A DNA stretch of 16,936 bases. It comes from DATNBT01 sp964579765. GTDB taxonomy: Bacteria; Acidobacteriota; Vicinamibacteria; Vicinamibacterales; CAVVIG01. Below the pieces are notes generated by a model, which saw nothing but the letters and a program-made list of their open reading frames with translations, had not been told where the DNA came from and ran no database searches. The DNA lies in the NCBI GenBank assembly GCA_964579765.1, contig CAZOIK010000073.1:1-16936 (forward strand), read 5' to 3'. Positions 1 through 6,672 of this stretch are shown piece by piece. Made by a program: the position numbers and the translations under genes. Every line of letters begins with the position of its first letter. The stretch's first letter is position 1.

Positions 1-1
1 C

Positions 2-187
2 GATTACGCCAGCGCCACGAGCGCGAACACGGCGCAGTACGCGGCGTTCTTCAGAGGGATGCTCGCGCGAGGCGTCTATTCGCCGCCGTCGCAGTTCGAG
101 GCGTGGTTTCTGTCCGCGGCGCACACGGCGAAGGACGTCGAGAAGACGATCGCGGCCGCGAGGGCGGCGATGCGGGACATCCGCTGA
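2..187 (+). CDS. hemL: Glutamate-1-semialdehyde 2,1-aminomutase, C-terminal fragment
   Basis: Only the last 61 residues lie in the window; the reading frame is open to the left edge. HemL is a PLP enzyme that converts glutamate-1-semialdehyde to 5-aminolevulinate in the C5 pathway of tetrapyrrole synthesis. The fragment reads through a run of the form RGVYSPPSQFEAWFLSAAHT, followed by a terminal helix ending in AAMRDIR. This matches the family's C-terminal pattern (GVY-x-PS-x-FEA-x-F-x-S-x-AH), where the small-molecule pocket closes and the final helix packs. The PLP lysine would lie upstream, outside the window. The gene converges on rseP; only 19 bp separate the stop codons and no hairpin terminator is visible there. 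The assignment rests on a short but characteristic tail; another class-III aminotransferase is the main alternative. Confidence 0.82.
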   Translation, partial: DYASATSANTAQYAAFFRGMLARGVYSPPSQFEAWFLSAAHTAKDVEKTIAAARAAMRDIR

Positions 188-206
188 TTCGATTCTTCGG
201 AGTCCG

Positions 207-1538
207 CTATTTCCAGGGATTCAGGTACTGGAAGAACGACAGGCGCGCGAGGTCGTTGTAGATCACCGTCACCATCAGCATCATCAGGACGACGAAGCCG
301 GCGAGCAGCATCTTCTCCTTCACGCGGGCGCTGAAGTCGCGGCGCGCGAGGCCCTCGAGCGCGATGATGAAGATGTGGCCGCCGTCGAGCATCGGGATCG
401 GCAGCAGGTTCAGCAGACCGAGGTTGAGGCTCAGGCTGACCATCAAGCTCGCGAGCGCAATCCACCCGAGCTGCGCCGACTCGCCTGACACCTGCGCGAT
501 CGCGATCGGCCCCATCAGCTGTTTCGGCGAGAGCTGACGCGTGATCAGCCCCCACACGGTCTGCCCGATCATCGCCGACATCGCCACGTTCTTCTGCGCG
601 CTCAGCTTGAACGCGCCGAGCACCGACGGTTTGATCGTCTTCGTGTCGTCCACCGGCGTCACGCCGAGATAGCCGATCTTCCCGTTCAGCCGCGGCGTGA
701 CGACGATCGTCATCGGCATGCCGGCGCGCAAAATCGAGAGTGTCACCGGCGTATTCGGATTCTTCCGGATAACGTCCCTGAACTCCGCGTCGAACGTGAT
801 CGGCTCGCCGTTCGCCCCGGTAATGACGTCGCCCGGCTTCAGACCGGCCTTGCCGCCCGGTTCGCCGTCGCTGATCGCCACCAGGTGCGGATGGACCTTC
901 GGCAGCACGCCGATGTCGCCGATCTCGAACTGCGACTTGTCGTTGGCGACGGGCGTCACCGACCTGGTTTCCTCGAGCCCGTTGTGCAGCACCCCGATCG
1001 GCACCTCGCGCCCGGCCCGCGTGCCGATGGTGACGAAGAAGTCTTCCCACGTGTCCACGCGGTGGCCCGCCACGGTGACGATGCGATCGCCCGACTGGAT
1101 GCCCGCGCGGGCCGCGGGCGAATCGGTCTTGACGACGCCGACGACGACCGGCTGATCGTTGTAACTCTCGACCTCGGCGCCCTGATAGAGGACGACGGCG
1201 GCGAGGAAGAACGCGAGCAGCAGGTTCATCACCGGGCCCATGACGAGCACCTGGAACCGCTCCCACCGCGACTTGGACAGGAATTCGGCCGGGTCGCCCG
1301 TCGGGCCGTCCTCCGTCACCTCGCCGGCCATCTTGACGTAGCCGCCGAGCGGGAGCGCGCCGATGCCGTATTCGGTGTCGCCGCGCGTGAAGCTGACGAT
1401 CGTCGGGTTGAAGCCGAGCTGAAACTTCAGCACGCGGATGCCGACGCGCTTGGCGGCCAGGAAATGCCCGAGCTCGTGGACGAAGACGAGCACGCCCAGC
1501 ACGAACGCGAACGACGCCACGTAGATAAGGGCAGTCAC
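207..1538 (-). CDS. rseP: RIP metalloprotease RseP (site-2 protease, two PDZ-type regions)
   Basis: This inner-membrane zinc protease cuts substrates within the membrane. In E. coli RseP cleaves the anti-sigma-E factor RseA and remnant signal peptides. The zinc motif HELGH is at residues 21-25 in the first membrane helix. The third ligand motif LDGGH is at about 384-388, preceded by the family sequence NLLPIPMLDGG. Between them is a periplasmic part of about 200 residues with two PDZ-like stretches (around 125-210 and 215-300, with GIQSGD and GLKPGD loops). A last hydrophobic helix lies near the C terminus. The length, 443 residues, is normal for the family. The start is GTG, 10 bp after the dxr stop; the GAGG overlapping that stop may serve as ribosome binding site. 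It is last in the uppS-cdsA-dxr-rseP run, a common bacterial order. Confidence 0.95.
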   Translation of the reverse strand: MTALIYVASFAFVLGVLVFVHELGHFLAAKRVGIRVLKFQLGFNPTIVSFTRGDTEYGIGALPLGGYVKMAGEVTEDGPTGDPAEFLSKSRWERFQVLVMGPVMNLLLAFFLAAVVLYQGAEVESYNDQPVVVGVVKTDSPAARAGIQSGDRIVTVAGHRVDTWEDFFVTIGTRAGREVPIGVLHNGLEETRSVTPVANDKSQFEIGDIGVLPKVHPHLVAISDGEPGGKAGLKPGDVITGANGEPITFDAEFRDVIRKNPNTPVTLSILRAGMPMTIVVTPRLNGKIGYLGVTPVDDTKTIKPSVLGAFKLSAQKNVAMSAMIGQTVWGLITRQLSPKQLMGPIAIAQVSGESAQLGWIALASLMVSLSLNLGLLNLLPIPMLDGGHIFIIALEGLARRDFSARVKEKMLLAGFVVLMMLMVTVIYNDLARLSFFQYLNPWK

Positions 1539-1548
1539 GACAGCAGCC

Positions 1549-2715
1549 TCAGACTTTCAATTCTACCCCGCGCGCGATTTCGAGCGCCTGCTCCCGCGCC
1601 CATCCGTCAACGGCGCGCACGGCCTCGAGCGTCGCGACCTCGGCGGGCCGGTGCGCGCGCATCGTCTGCTCGATGACACGCGCGATATGCGGGAACCCGA
1701 GACGCCCGTCGAGGAAGCGCCCGACCGCGATCTCGTTCGCCGCGTTCAGCACGACCGGCAGGCTCCGCTCCGCCTCGAGCGCGCGATACGCCAGCGCAAG
1801 GCACGGAAACGCCTCGCGATCGGGCACGTCGAAGTCGAGGCGGCCGGCCCGCACCAGATCGAGCGGCGGCAGCGGCGCGCTCCAGCGCTCGGGATACGAG
1901 AAGGCGTACTGAATCGGCAGCCGCATGTCCGTCACGCCCAGCTGTGCAATCACCGACCCGTCCACCAGTTCGACCATCGAGTGCACTACCGACTGCGGAT
2001 GCACGAGGACGTCGATCTGATCGGCGCGGACGCCGAACAGCCAGTGCGCCTCGATGACCTCGAGTCCTTTGTTCATCAGCGTCGCCGAGTCGATCGTGAT
2101 CTTGCGGCCCATGCGCCAGGTCGGATGCTGCAGCGCCTGCGCGGCGGTCACGTCCTGAAGCTCAGACGCCGATCGGCCGCGGAACGGTCCGCCCGACGCC
2201 GTGAGCACGAGACGCCGGATGTCCGACGCGTCGCGACCGTGGAGGCACTGGTGAATGGCGTTGTGTTCGCTGTCCACCGGCAGCAGCGCCACGCCGTGCC
2301 GGCGCGCCGCGTCCATCACGATGCCGCCGGCCATCACGAGCACTTCCTTGTTCGCGAGCGCAATCGTCTTTCCATGCTCGATCGCGGCGACCACCGCTTC
2401 GAGCGCCTCGGTGCCCGACGAGGCGCACAGGACGACGTCCGCCTCGGGCGCCGTGGCGACGGCGATCAGGCCGTCACGTCCCGTGCCGGCGATGGCGGCG
2501 TCCCCCGATCCGATCTGCCGCAGCCGATCGAGCGCGGCCCCCGAGGCCATCGAGGCGACGCGCGGGCGGTACTTCGCGAGCTGCGCGGCGAACAGATCCA
2601 CGTTCTCGCCCGCCGCCAGACCGACGACCGTCAGGCGATCGGCGTGCGCATCGACGACCGCGAGGGCGCTCGTGCCGATGGAGCCGGTGGAGCCGAGGAT
2701 GGCGATGCGCTTCAT
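1549..2715 (-). CDS. dxr: 1-deoxy-D-xylulose 5-phosphate reductoisomerase
   Basis: Dxr makes 2-C-methyl-D-erythritol 4-phosphate, the committed step of the MEP isoprenoid pathway, using NADPH and a divalent metal. The N-terminal NADPH loop GSTGSIG is at residues 8-14. NKEVLV follows at about 122, and the metal-binding VDSEHNA has D148 and E150. The substrate loop ASGGPFR is at 173-179, and NKGLEVIEAHWLFG supplies E219. The length, 388 residues, matches the family. The open frame extends 72 codons further upstream, but that part is arginine-rich and overlaps cdsA. The ATG at 2715 begins MKRIAILGSTG, as in E. coli Dxr, and overlaps the cdsA stop as ATGA, which indicates translational coupling. 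Its product feeds the undecaprenyl diphosphate made by UppS two genes upstream. Confidence 0.97.
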   Translation of the reverse strand: MKRIAILGSTGSIGTSALAVVDAHADRLTVVGLAAGENVDLFAAQLAKYRPRVASMASGAALDRLRQIGSGDAAIAGTGRDGLIAVATAPEADVVLCASSGTEALEAVVAAIEHGKTIALANKEVLVMAGGIVMDAARRHGVALLPVDSEHNAIHQCLHGRDASDIRRLVLTASGGPFRGRSASELQDVTAAQALQHPTWRMGRKITIDSATLMNKGLEVIEAHWLFGVRADQIDVLVHPQSVVHSMVELVDGSVIAQLGVTDMRLPIQYAFSYPERWSAPLPPLDLVRAGRLDFDVPDREAFPCLALAYRALEAERSLPVVLNAANEIAVGRFLDGRLGFPHIARVIEQTMRAHRPAEVATLEAVRAVDGWAREQALEIARGVELKV

Positions 2716-3521
2716 ACGTACTTCAGGACCACGTAGTAGATCGGCGCGGCGAACAGGAGCGCGTCGATGCGATCGAGCACGCCGCCGTGTCCCGGGATGA
2801 GCGCCGAGCTGTCCTTCACGCCGGCGCTGCGCTTGAGCATCGACTCGAACAGGTCGCCCGCAATCCCGAGAGCGACGACGGCCGCGCCGAGCGGCACGCG
2901 GAGCGCCAGCGGGACGCCCGGCAGCCACCACCGGCCGACGACCGCGAGCACGATCGTGCCGAACACAAACCCGCCGGCGGCACCTTCGACCGTCTTCTTC
3001 GGGCTGATGGCAGGCGCGAGCAGCGTGCGCCCGAACAGCCGGCCCGTGTAGTACTGCGCCGTGTCGCTCACCATCACCGTCAGCATCAGCAGGAACAGGC
3101 CTGCGGCGCCGCGGGTTTCACGAATCGCGATGAGGGCGCCGACCGGCAGGCCGAGGTAGAGAATCGGGAACAGCGACGCGCCCACGAGCGGCAGCGCGGT
3201 TTTCTCTCCCGCCGTGCCGCCGCGCCACAGCGGCAGCGCCAGCGCGCTGAGCGCAATCGTCACCGACAGCAGGACGGCGTCGAGCGACATCCAGATGGCC
3301 CCGCCAAAGGCCACGCGCGAAAACGTCGCGCTGACCATCAGGACGGCCACGCCCGCCGCCGCGGGGATCTCGACGCCGTGCGCCGCGGCCAGCGGCACGT
3401 ATTCGACGAGCGCGAGCACCAGCAGCGCCTCTGCCGCCAGGAAGAACGCGAGCGGCGGCGCGAACCAGACGATGGCGACGGCAATGGCGACGAGCGCGGC
3501 GCCGCTGAGGACGCGGGTCAC
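2712..3521 (-). CDS. cdsA: Phosphatidate cytidylyltransferase (CDP-diacylglycerol synthase)
   Basis: CdsA is an integral membrane enzyme that joins CTP and phosphatidic acid to give CDP-diacylglycerol, the branch-point precursor of bacterial phospholipids. The C terminus carries the full family signature: S-M-L-K-R, then KD, then IPGHGGVLDRID. SPKKTVEG, the substrate-binding loop, lies about 50 residues before it. The rest is a chain of hydrophobic helices. From the GTG at 3521 the product has 269 residues, as expected. The open frame continues 54 codons upstream, but that part is arginine-rich and overlaps uppS, so I reject it. The GTG overlaps the uppS stop (GTGA), and the gene's own stop overlaps the dxr start (ATGA). 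The chain of overlaps supports one co-translated operon. Confidence 0.95.
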   Translation of the reverse strand: MTRVLSGAALVAIAVAIVWFAPPLAFFLAAEALLVLALVEYVPLAAAHGVEIPAAAGVAVLMVSATFSRVAFGGAIWMSLDAVLLSVTIALSALALPLWRGGTAGEKTALPLVGASLFPILYLGLPVGALIAIRETRGAAGLFLLMLTVMVSDTAQYYTGRLFGRTLLAPAISPKKTVEGAAGGFVFGTIVLAVVGRWWLPGVPLALRVPLGAAVVALGIAGDLFESMLKRSAGVKDSSALIPGHGGVLDRIDALLFAAPIYYVVLKYV

Positions 3522-4321
3522 TTGGAGGCGCTGAGCGCGGCGGTCTTCACCGCGCCGGCGGTGATGCCGCCGTACCGGCGATCGCGCTTCTGATACGCGA
3601 GGACGGCTTCGAGCAGGTGGCGGCAGCGGAAGTCCGGCCACAGGGTGTCGGTGACCCAGATCTCCGCGTACGCGATCTGCCACAGCAGGAAAGGGCTCAC
3701 GCGCATCTCGCCGCTCGTCCGAATCAGCAGATCCGGATCCGGCTGCCCCGCCGTGTAGAGGAACTCGCCGAAGCGGCGTTCGTCGAGGTCGGCAGGGTCG
3801 AGACCGGCCGCGATCGCCTTGCGCGCGGCATCGACGATTTCGGCGCGTCCGCCGTAGTTGAGCGCGATGTTGAACAACATCCCGGTGTTCTTCGCCGTGC
3901 GCTCGACGCCGAGCGCCAGCTCGTCCTGCACGTCGGACGCGAGCTCGTCCGTACGGCCGATCGTGCGGAAGCGGATGTTGTTGTCGAGCAGCGTCTTCAG
4001 CTCGAGCCGCAGGTACCGCTTGAGCAGCAGCATCAGCGTGCTGACTTCGGCGCGCGGCCGTTTCCAGTTCTCGATCGAAAACGCGTAGAGCGTGAGGACG
4101 TCGATCCCGAGCCGCGCCGAGGTTTCGACGACCGAGCGCACCGAGTCGATGCCGGCGCGGTGGCCTTCGACGCGCGGCAGGTGGCGCTGCGCGGCCCAGC
4201 GCCCGTTGCCGTCCATGATGATCGCGACGTGCGCGGGCAGGCGATCGAAGTTCACCGCGCGCGCAAGGGCCTCATCCGGGGATCCCGGCGGGACCCACGC
4301 CAGCAACTGTTCGAGAGACAT
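3518..4321 (-). CDS. uppS: Undecaprenyl diphosphate synthase (cis-prenyltransferase)
   Basis: UppS condenses eight isopentenyl diphosphates onto farnesyl diphosphate with Z geometry, making the C55 lipid carrier for peptidoglycan and surface polysaccharides. HVAIIMDGNGRWA is at about residues 31-43; D37 corresponds to the catalytic aspartate. YAFSIENWKRP follows at about 79-89. Near the C terminus are DLLIRTSGE (197-205) and IAYAEIWVTDTLWPDF, with E220 as the likely second Mg2+ ligand. The length, 267 residues, is close to the usual 240-260, with a short N-terminal extension before the first core strand. It lies 39 bp after truA on the same strand. A TACAAT hexamer in that gap (4336-4341) could be a promoter for the uppS-cdsA-dxr-rseP run. 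Confidence 0.96.
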   Translation of the reverse strand: MSLEQLLAWVPPGSPDEALARAVNFDRLPAHVAIIMDGNGRWAAQRHLPRVEGHRAGIDSVRSVVETSARLGIDVLTLYAFSIENWKRPRAEVSTLMLLLKRYLRLELKTLLDNNIRFRTIGRTDELASDVQDELALGVERTAKNTGMLFNIALNYGGRAEIVDAARKAIAAGLDPADLDERRFGEFLYTAGQPDPDLLIRTSGEMRVSPFLLWQIAYAEIWVTDTLWPDFRCRHLLEAVLAYQKRDRRYGGITAGAVKTAALSASK

Positions 4322-4335
4322 GCGGCTCGTCTCGA

Positions 4336-4341
4336 ATTGTA
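4336..4341 (-). promoter_or_regulatory. Possible -10 box upstream of uppS
   Basis: On the minus strand the 39-bp truA-uppS gap contains TACAAT, one change from TATAAT, 14 nt before the uppS ATG. No good -35 is visible at normal spacing. It could allow uppS-cdsA-dxr-rseP to be transcribed separately from pyrE-truA. The evidence is a single hexamer. Confidence 0.3.
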
Positions 4342-4360
4342 TCGCAACGGGTCTTCGCGG

Positions 4361-5101
4361 CTAGTACTCCACGCGCACGAGAAACAGCCCGTGCGCCGGC
4401 GCGGTTCGACCCGCCTGCGCGCGGTCGCGCGAGGCGACGACGGCGCGCATCCACTCGGGCCGGCGCCGCCCGCGTCCGACCTCGAGCAGCGTGCCGACCA
4501 TCGCGCGCACCATGTGGCGGAGGAAGCCGTCGCCCGTCACCTCATACGTCAACAGCCCGTCGCCGCACGCGCGGAGCGCCGATCGGCTCACGACGCGCGT
4601 CGTCGGCCCCGGCGCGCCGCCGACGGTTTGAAACGCGGCGAAGTCGTGCTCGCCCTCGACGAGGCGCGCGGCCTCCGCCATCGCCGCGACGTCGAGCGGC
4701 CCCGGCACGTGCCACGCGTACGCGCGCTCGAACGGGTCGAGGACGTCCGCATTCCAGAGACGATAGCGATAGGTCTTTTGTCGCGCGTCGAAGCGCGCGT
4801 GGAAGGAGGCGGGCGCCTCTTCCGCGGAACGGACGCGAATCTCGGGCGGCAGTTTCGCGTTGAGCGATCGCAGCACGACGTCGGCCGGGACGTCGCGGAC
4901 AAGCGTGAAGCTCGCCACCTGCCCGAGGGCGTGGACGCCCGCGTCGGTGCGCCCGGCGCCGACGACGCTGACGTCGTCGCGGTCGTCGAGCTCACGCAGC
5001 GCGTCTTCGATCAGTCCCTGGATCGAGGCGCCGGCCGCCTGCCGCTGCCAGCCGACAAATGGAGTGCCGTCGTAGGCGATGGTGATCTTGAAATTCGGCA
5101 T
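4361..5101 (-). CDS. truA: tRNA pseudouridine(38-40) synthase TruA
   Basis: TruA isomerises uridines 38-40 in the tRNA anticodon stem-loop to pseudouridine. The N terminus has the family form ITIAYDGTPFVGWQRQ. The catalytic loop GAGRTDAGVHA holds the nucleophile D53. The C-terminal half contains FLRHMVRAMVGTLLEVGRG, a highly conserved stretch. From the ATG at 5101 the product has 246 residues, normal for the family. The frame stays open 19 codons further upstream, but those codons are the translated palindromic repeat in the intergenic region, so the shorter start is preferred. The gene follows pyrE on the same strand after a repeat-filled gap of about 112 bp and precedes uppS by 39 bp. No obvious Shine-Dalgarno is visible because the repeat abuts the start codon. 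Confidence 0.95.
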   Translation of the reverse strand: MPNFKITIAYDGTPFVGWQRQAAGASIQGLIEDALRELDDRDDVSVVGAGRTDAGVHALGQVASFTLVRDVPADVVLRSLNAKLPPEIRVRSAEEAPASFHARFDARQKTYRYRLWNADVLDPFERAYAWHVPGPLDVAAMAEAARLVEGEHDFAAFQTVGGAPGPTTRVVSRSALRACGDGLLTYEVTGDGFLRHMVRAMVGTLLEVGRGRRRPEWMRAVVASRDRAQAGRTAPAHGLFLVRVEY

Positions 5102-5201
5102 TGCAGGATTGCAGAATGGCAGGATTGCAGGACTGATTGCAGAATTCAAATCCGACAATCAATTCTGCGATTCTGCCCTTCTGCAATTCTGCAATTCTGC
5201 C
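5099..5201. repeat. Palindromic element built from TTGCAGAAT-like units (pyrE-truA gap)
   Basis: The left arm (about 5101-5146) repeats ATTGCAGGA/ATTGCAGAA units. The right arm (about 5161-5201) repeats their complement, TTCTGCAAT. The innermost stem pairs GATTGCAGAATT (5135-5146) with AATTCTGCGATT (5161-5172), with one mismatch that would be a G-U pair in RNA, around a 14-nt loop. The rest of the arms pairs imperfectly. It fills nearly the whole gap between pyrE and truA and reaches the truA start codon. It could be a dispersed repeat, an attenuator or a processing site in the pyrE-truA transcript. Confidence 0.8.
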
Positions 5202-5213
5202 CCTTCCACGATG

Positions 5214-5804
5214 TCAGACCGCGACCGGTCTCGATCCCGGCTTCACTACCGGCAGGCCTTGCGCGCAGAGCGGGCACTTGTCGGGTTCGTACGTCGGCAG
5301 CGTGTAGTCGAGCAACGCCTCGAAGGGCACGTCGAACTTGACCGTGTGTCCACCCTGGCCGCCGCTGCGATTCACGATCGACGCGGCGCCGACGACCTGC
5401 GCGCCGGACGCTCTCGCCACTTCCATCGTCTCGCGGGTGGATCCGCCGGTCGTGAGCACGTCCTCGACGACCAGCACGCGATCGCGCTCCGAGAGGGTGA
5501 ATCCCCGCCGCAGCATGAGCTGGCCGTCCTGCCGCTCGGCGAACAGCGCCCGCACGCCGAGCGCGCGCGCGACCTCATGGCCGATGACCACGCCGCCGAG
5601 CGCCGGCGAGAGGACGACCGTGGCGCGACGCGCACGCACCTGGTCCGCTATCGCCCGCCCGATCCGCTCGGCCGCCTCGGGGTGCGACAGCACCAGCGCG
5701 CACTGCAGGTACCCGGGGCTGTGCAGGCCGGACGTGAGCCGGAAATGCCCTTCGAGCAGCGCGCCGGACCGGCGGAAGAGGTCGAGCACTTCGTCGCGTG
5801 TCAT
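5214..5804 (-). CDS. pyrE: Orotate phosphoribosyltransferase
   Basis: PyrE converts orotate and PRPP to orotidine 5'-phosphate in de novo pyrimidine synthesis. The PRPP-binding loop VLVVEDVLTTGGS is at residues 110-122 and is canonical. Earlier comes GHFRLTSGLHSPGYLQC, the OPRT N-terminal pattern. The C terminus carries a KCPLC pair (C177, C180) followed by VVKPGSRPV, as in a subgroup of bacterial PyrE proteins. The ATG at 5804 gives 196 residues and a proper start (MTRDEVLDLF). The frame is open 53 codons upstream, but that part runs into the divergent glycosyltransferase gene. The start is 46 bp from that gene, so the gap must hold both promoters. TACGTT at 5813-5818, 8 nt before the ATG, is a weak -10 candidate. 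A second OPRT-like gene lies at 15084-15701. Confidence 0.92.
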   Translation of the reverse strand: MTRDEVLDLFRRSGALLEGHFRLTSGLHSPGYLQCALVLSHPEAAERIGRAIADQVRARRATVVLSPALGGVVIGHEVARALGVRALFAERQDGQLMLRRGFTLSERDRVLVVEDVLTTGGSTRETMEVARASGAQVVGAASIVNRSGGQGGHTVKFDVPFEALLDYTLPTYEPDKCPLCAQGLPVVKPGSRPVAV

Positions 5805-5838
5805 GGCTTCACAACGTATCACAGGGACGGAGGTCAGG

Positions 5839-5844
5839 TAGACT
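5839..5844 (+). promoter_or_regulatory. Likely -10 box of a leaderless promoter (GT2 gene)
   Basis: TAGACT fits the TANNNT form and ends exactly 6 nt before the GTG start at 5851, so transcription would begin at or next to the start codon. The same spacing recurs before the genes at 8625, 11083 and 14106. No matching -35 is evident. Confidence 0.45.
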
Positions 5845-5850
5845 CCACGT

Positions 5851-6630
5851 GTGCCGAGGGTGTCGGTCACGATCATCACGAAGAACGAAGCGGCCGACGT
5901 CGGCGCCGCGCTCGACTCGGTGGCGTGGGCCGACGAGCGGATCGTCGTGGACTCGTGCAGCACCGACGAGACGGTCGCGATTGCGAGCCGGCACGGCGCG
6001 CGCGTCGTGTCGCGCGAGTGGCCGGGGTACGTGGCGCAGAAGAACTACGCCGCGTCGCTGGCGAGTCACGACTGGATTCTGTCGCTCGATGCCGACGAGC
6101 GCGTGACGCCGGCGCTCTCCGCCGAGATTCAGGCGCTCGGCGACGAGCCGGCCGCGCGCGGCTACCGCATCCCGCGCGTCACCTTTCACCTCGGCCGGTG
6201 GATTCGCACCACCGACTGGTATCCCGACGATCAGCTGCGCCTCTACGATCGCCGCGCCGCCGAGTGGACGGGCCGCTACGTGCACGAAGGCGTGACGGTC
6301 ACGGGTCCGGTCGCGCGGCTGCGCGGCGAGCTGCAGCACTACGCCTATCGCGATCTGTCCGATCACCTCGAGACGATCGACCGCTACACCACGCTCGCCG
6401 CGCGGCAGATGTTCGAGGAGGGCCGCCGCGCGGGACGCCTGGCGCTGGCGATGCATCCCCGCCTTGCGTTCTTCCGCAACTACATCCTCAAGGGCGGTTT
6501 CCGCGACGGCGATGTCGGCCTGATCATCTCGCGGATGAACGCGTACTACGTTTTTCTGAAGTTCGCCAAGCTTCGGGAGCTGGAGATCAAGCCGCGCGAA
6601 GCAGCCTTTGTACAAAACGGGCCTTCGTGA
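5851..6630 (+). CDS. Family 2 glycosyltransferase, WaaE/KdtX-like
   Basis: This is a cytoplasmic GT-A-fold glycosyltransferase that probably adds a sugar to lipopolysaccharide core or another envelope glycan. The N terminus VSVTIITKNEA is the nucleotide-sugar binding strand. SCSTDET follows, and then WILSLDADERVT carries the DxD-type metal/nucleotide motif (DAD, about residues 81-83). GRYVHEGVTV and a C-terminal stretch ending in YYVFLKFAKLRELE resemble the WaaE group, which adds glucose to heptose in some enterobacterial cores; that substrate should not be assumed here. The product has 259 residues, normal for the group. The start is GTG, chosen because it begins directly at the first core strand and lies 6 nt after a TAGACT hexamer. 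A second glycosyltransferase follows about 42 bp downstream. Confidence 0.88.
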   Translation: MPRVSVTIITKNEAADVGAALDSVAWADERIVVDSCSTDETVAIASRHGARVVSREWPGYVAQKNYAASLASHDWILSLDADERVTPALSAEIQALGDEPAARGYRIPRVTFHLGRWIRTTDWYPDDQLRLYDRRAAEWTGRYVHEGVTVTGPVARLRGELQHYAYRDLSDHLETIDRYTTLAARQMFEEGRRAGRLALAMHPRLAFFRNYILKGGFRDGDVGLIISRMNAYYVFLKFAKLRELEIKPREAAFVQNGPS

Positions 6631-6672
6631 GTTCTCCGTGTCCTCGTGATGTCGTGGCATAGACACGCTCCG

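Noticed and set aside
188..206. Terminator between hemL and rseP
   Set aside because: Only 19 bp separate the convergent stops and no stem-loop is visible there.
2716..2931. N-terminal extension of dxr by 72 codons
   Set aside because: The extension is arginine-rich and overlaps cdsA; the internal ATG at 2715 starts the standard MKRIAILGSTG and overlaps the cdsA stop.
5102..5158. N-terminal extension of truA by 19 codons
   Set aside because: These codons are the translated intergenic palindrome; the TruA core starts at MPNFKITIAYDGT.
5101..5201. CRISPR-like array of short repeats
   Set aside because: Units are only 8-10 nt, touch each other and form a palindrome; there are no regular spacers and no cas genes.
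3617..5341. Long plus-strand open frame of 574 codons across uppS, truA and pyrE
   Set aside because: It is arginine/valine/alanine-rich with no domain, and lies opposite three well-recognised genes; high GC leaves such shadow frames open.
5805..5963. N-terminal extension of pyrE by 53 codons
   Set aside because: It overlaps the 5' part of the divergent GT2 gene and lacks OPRT sequence.
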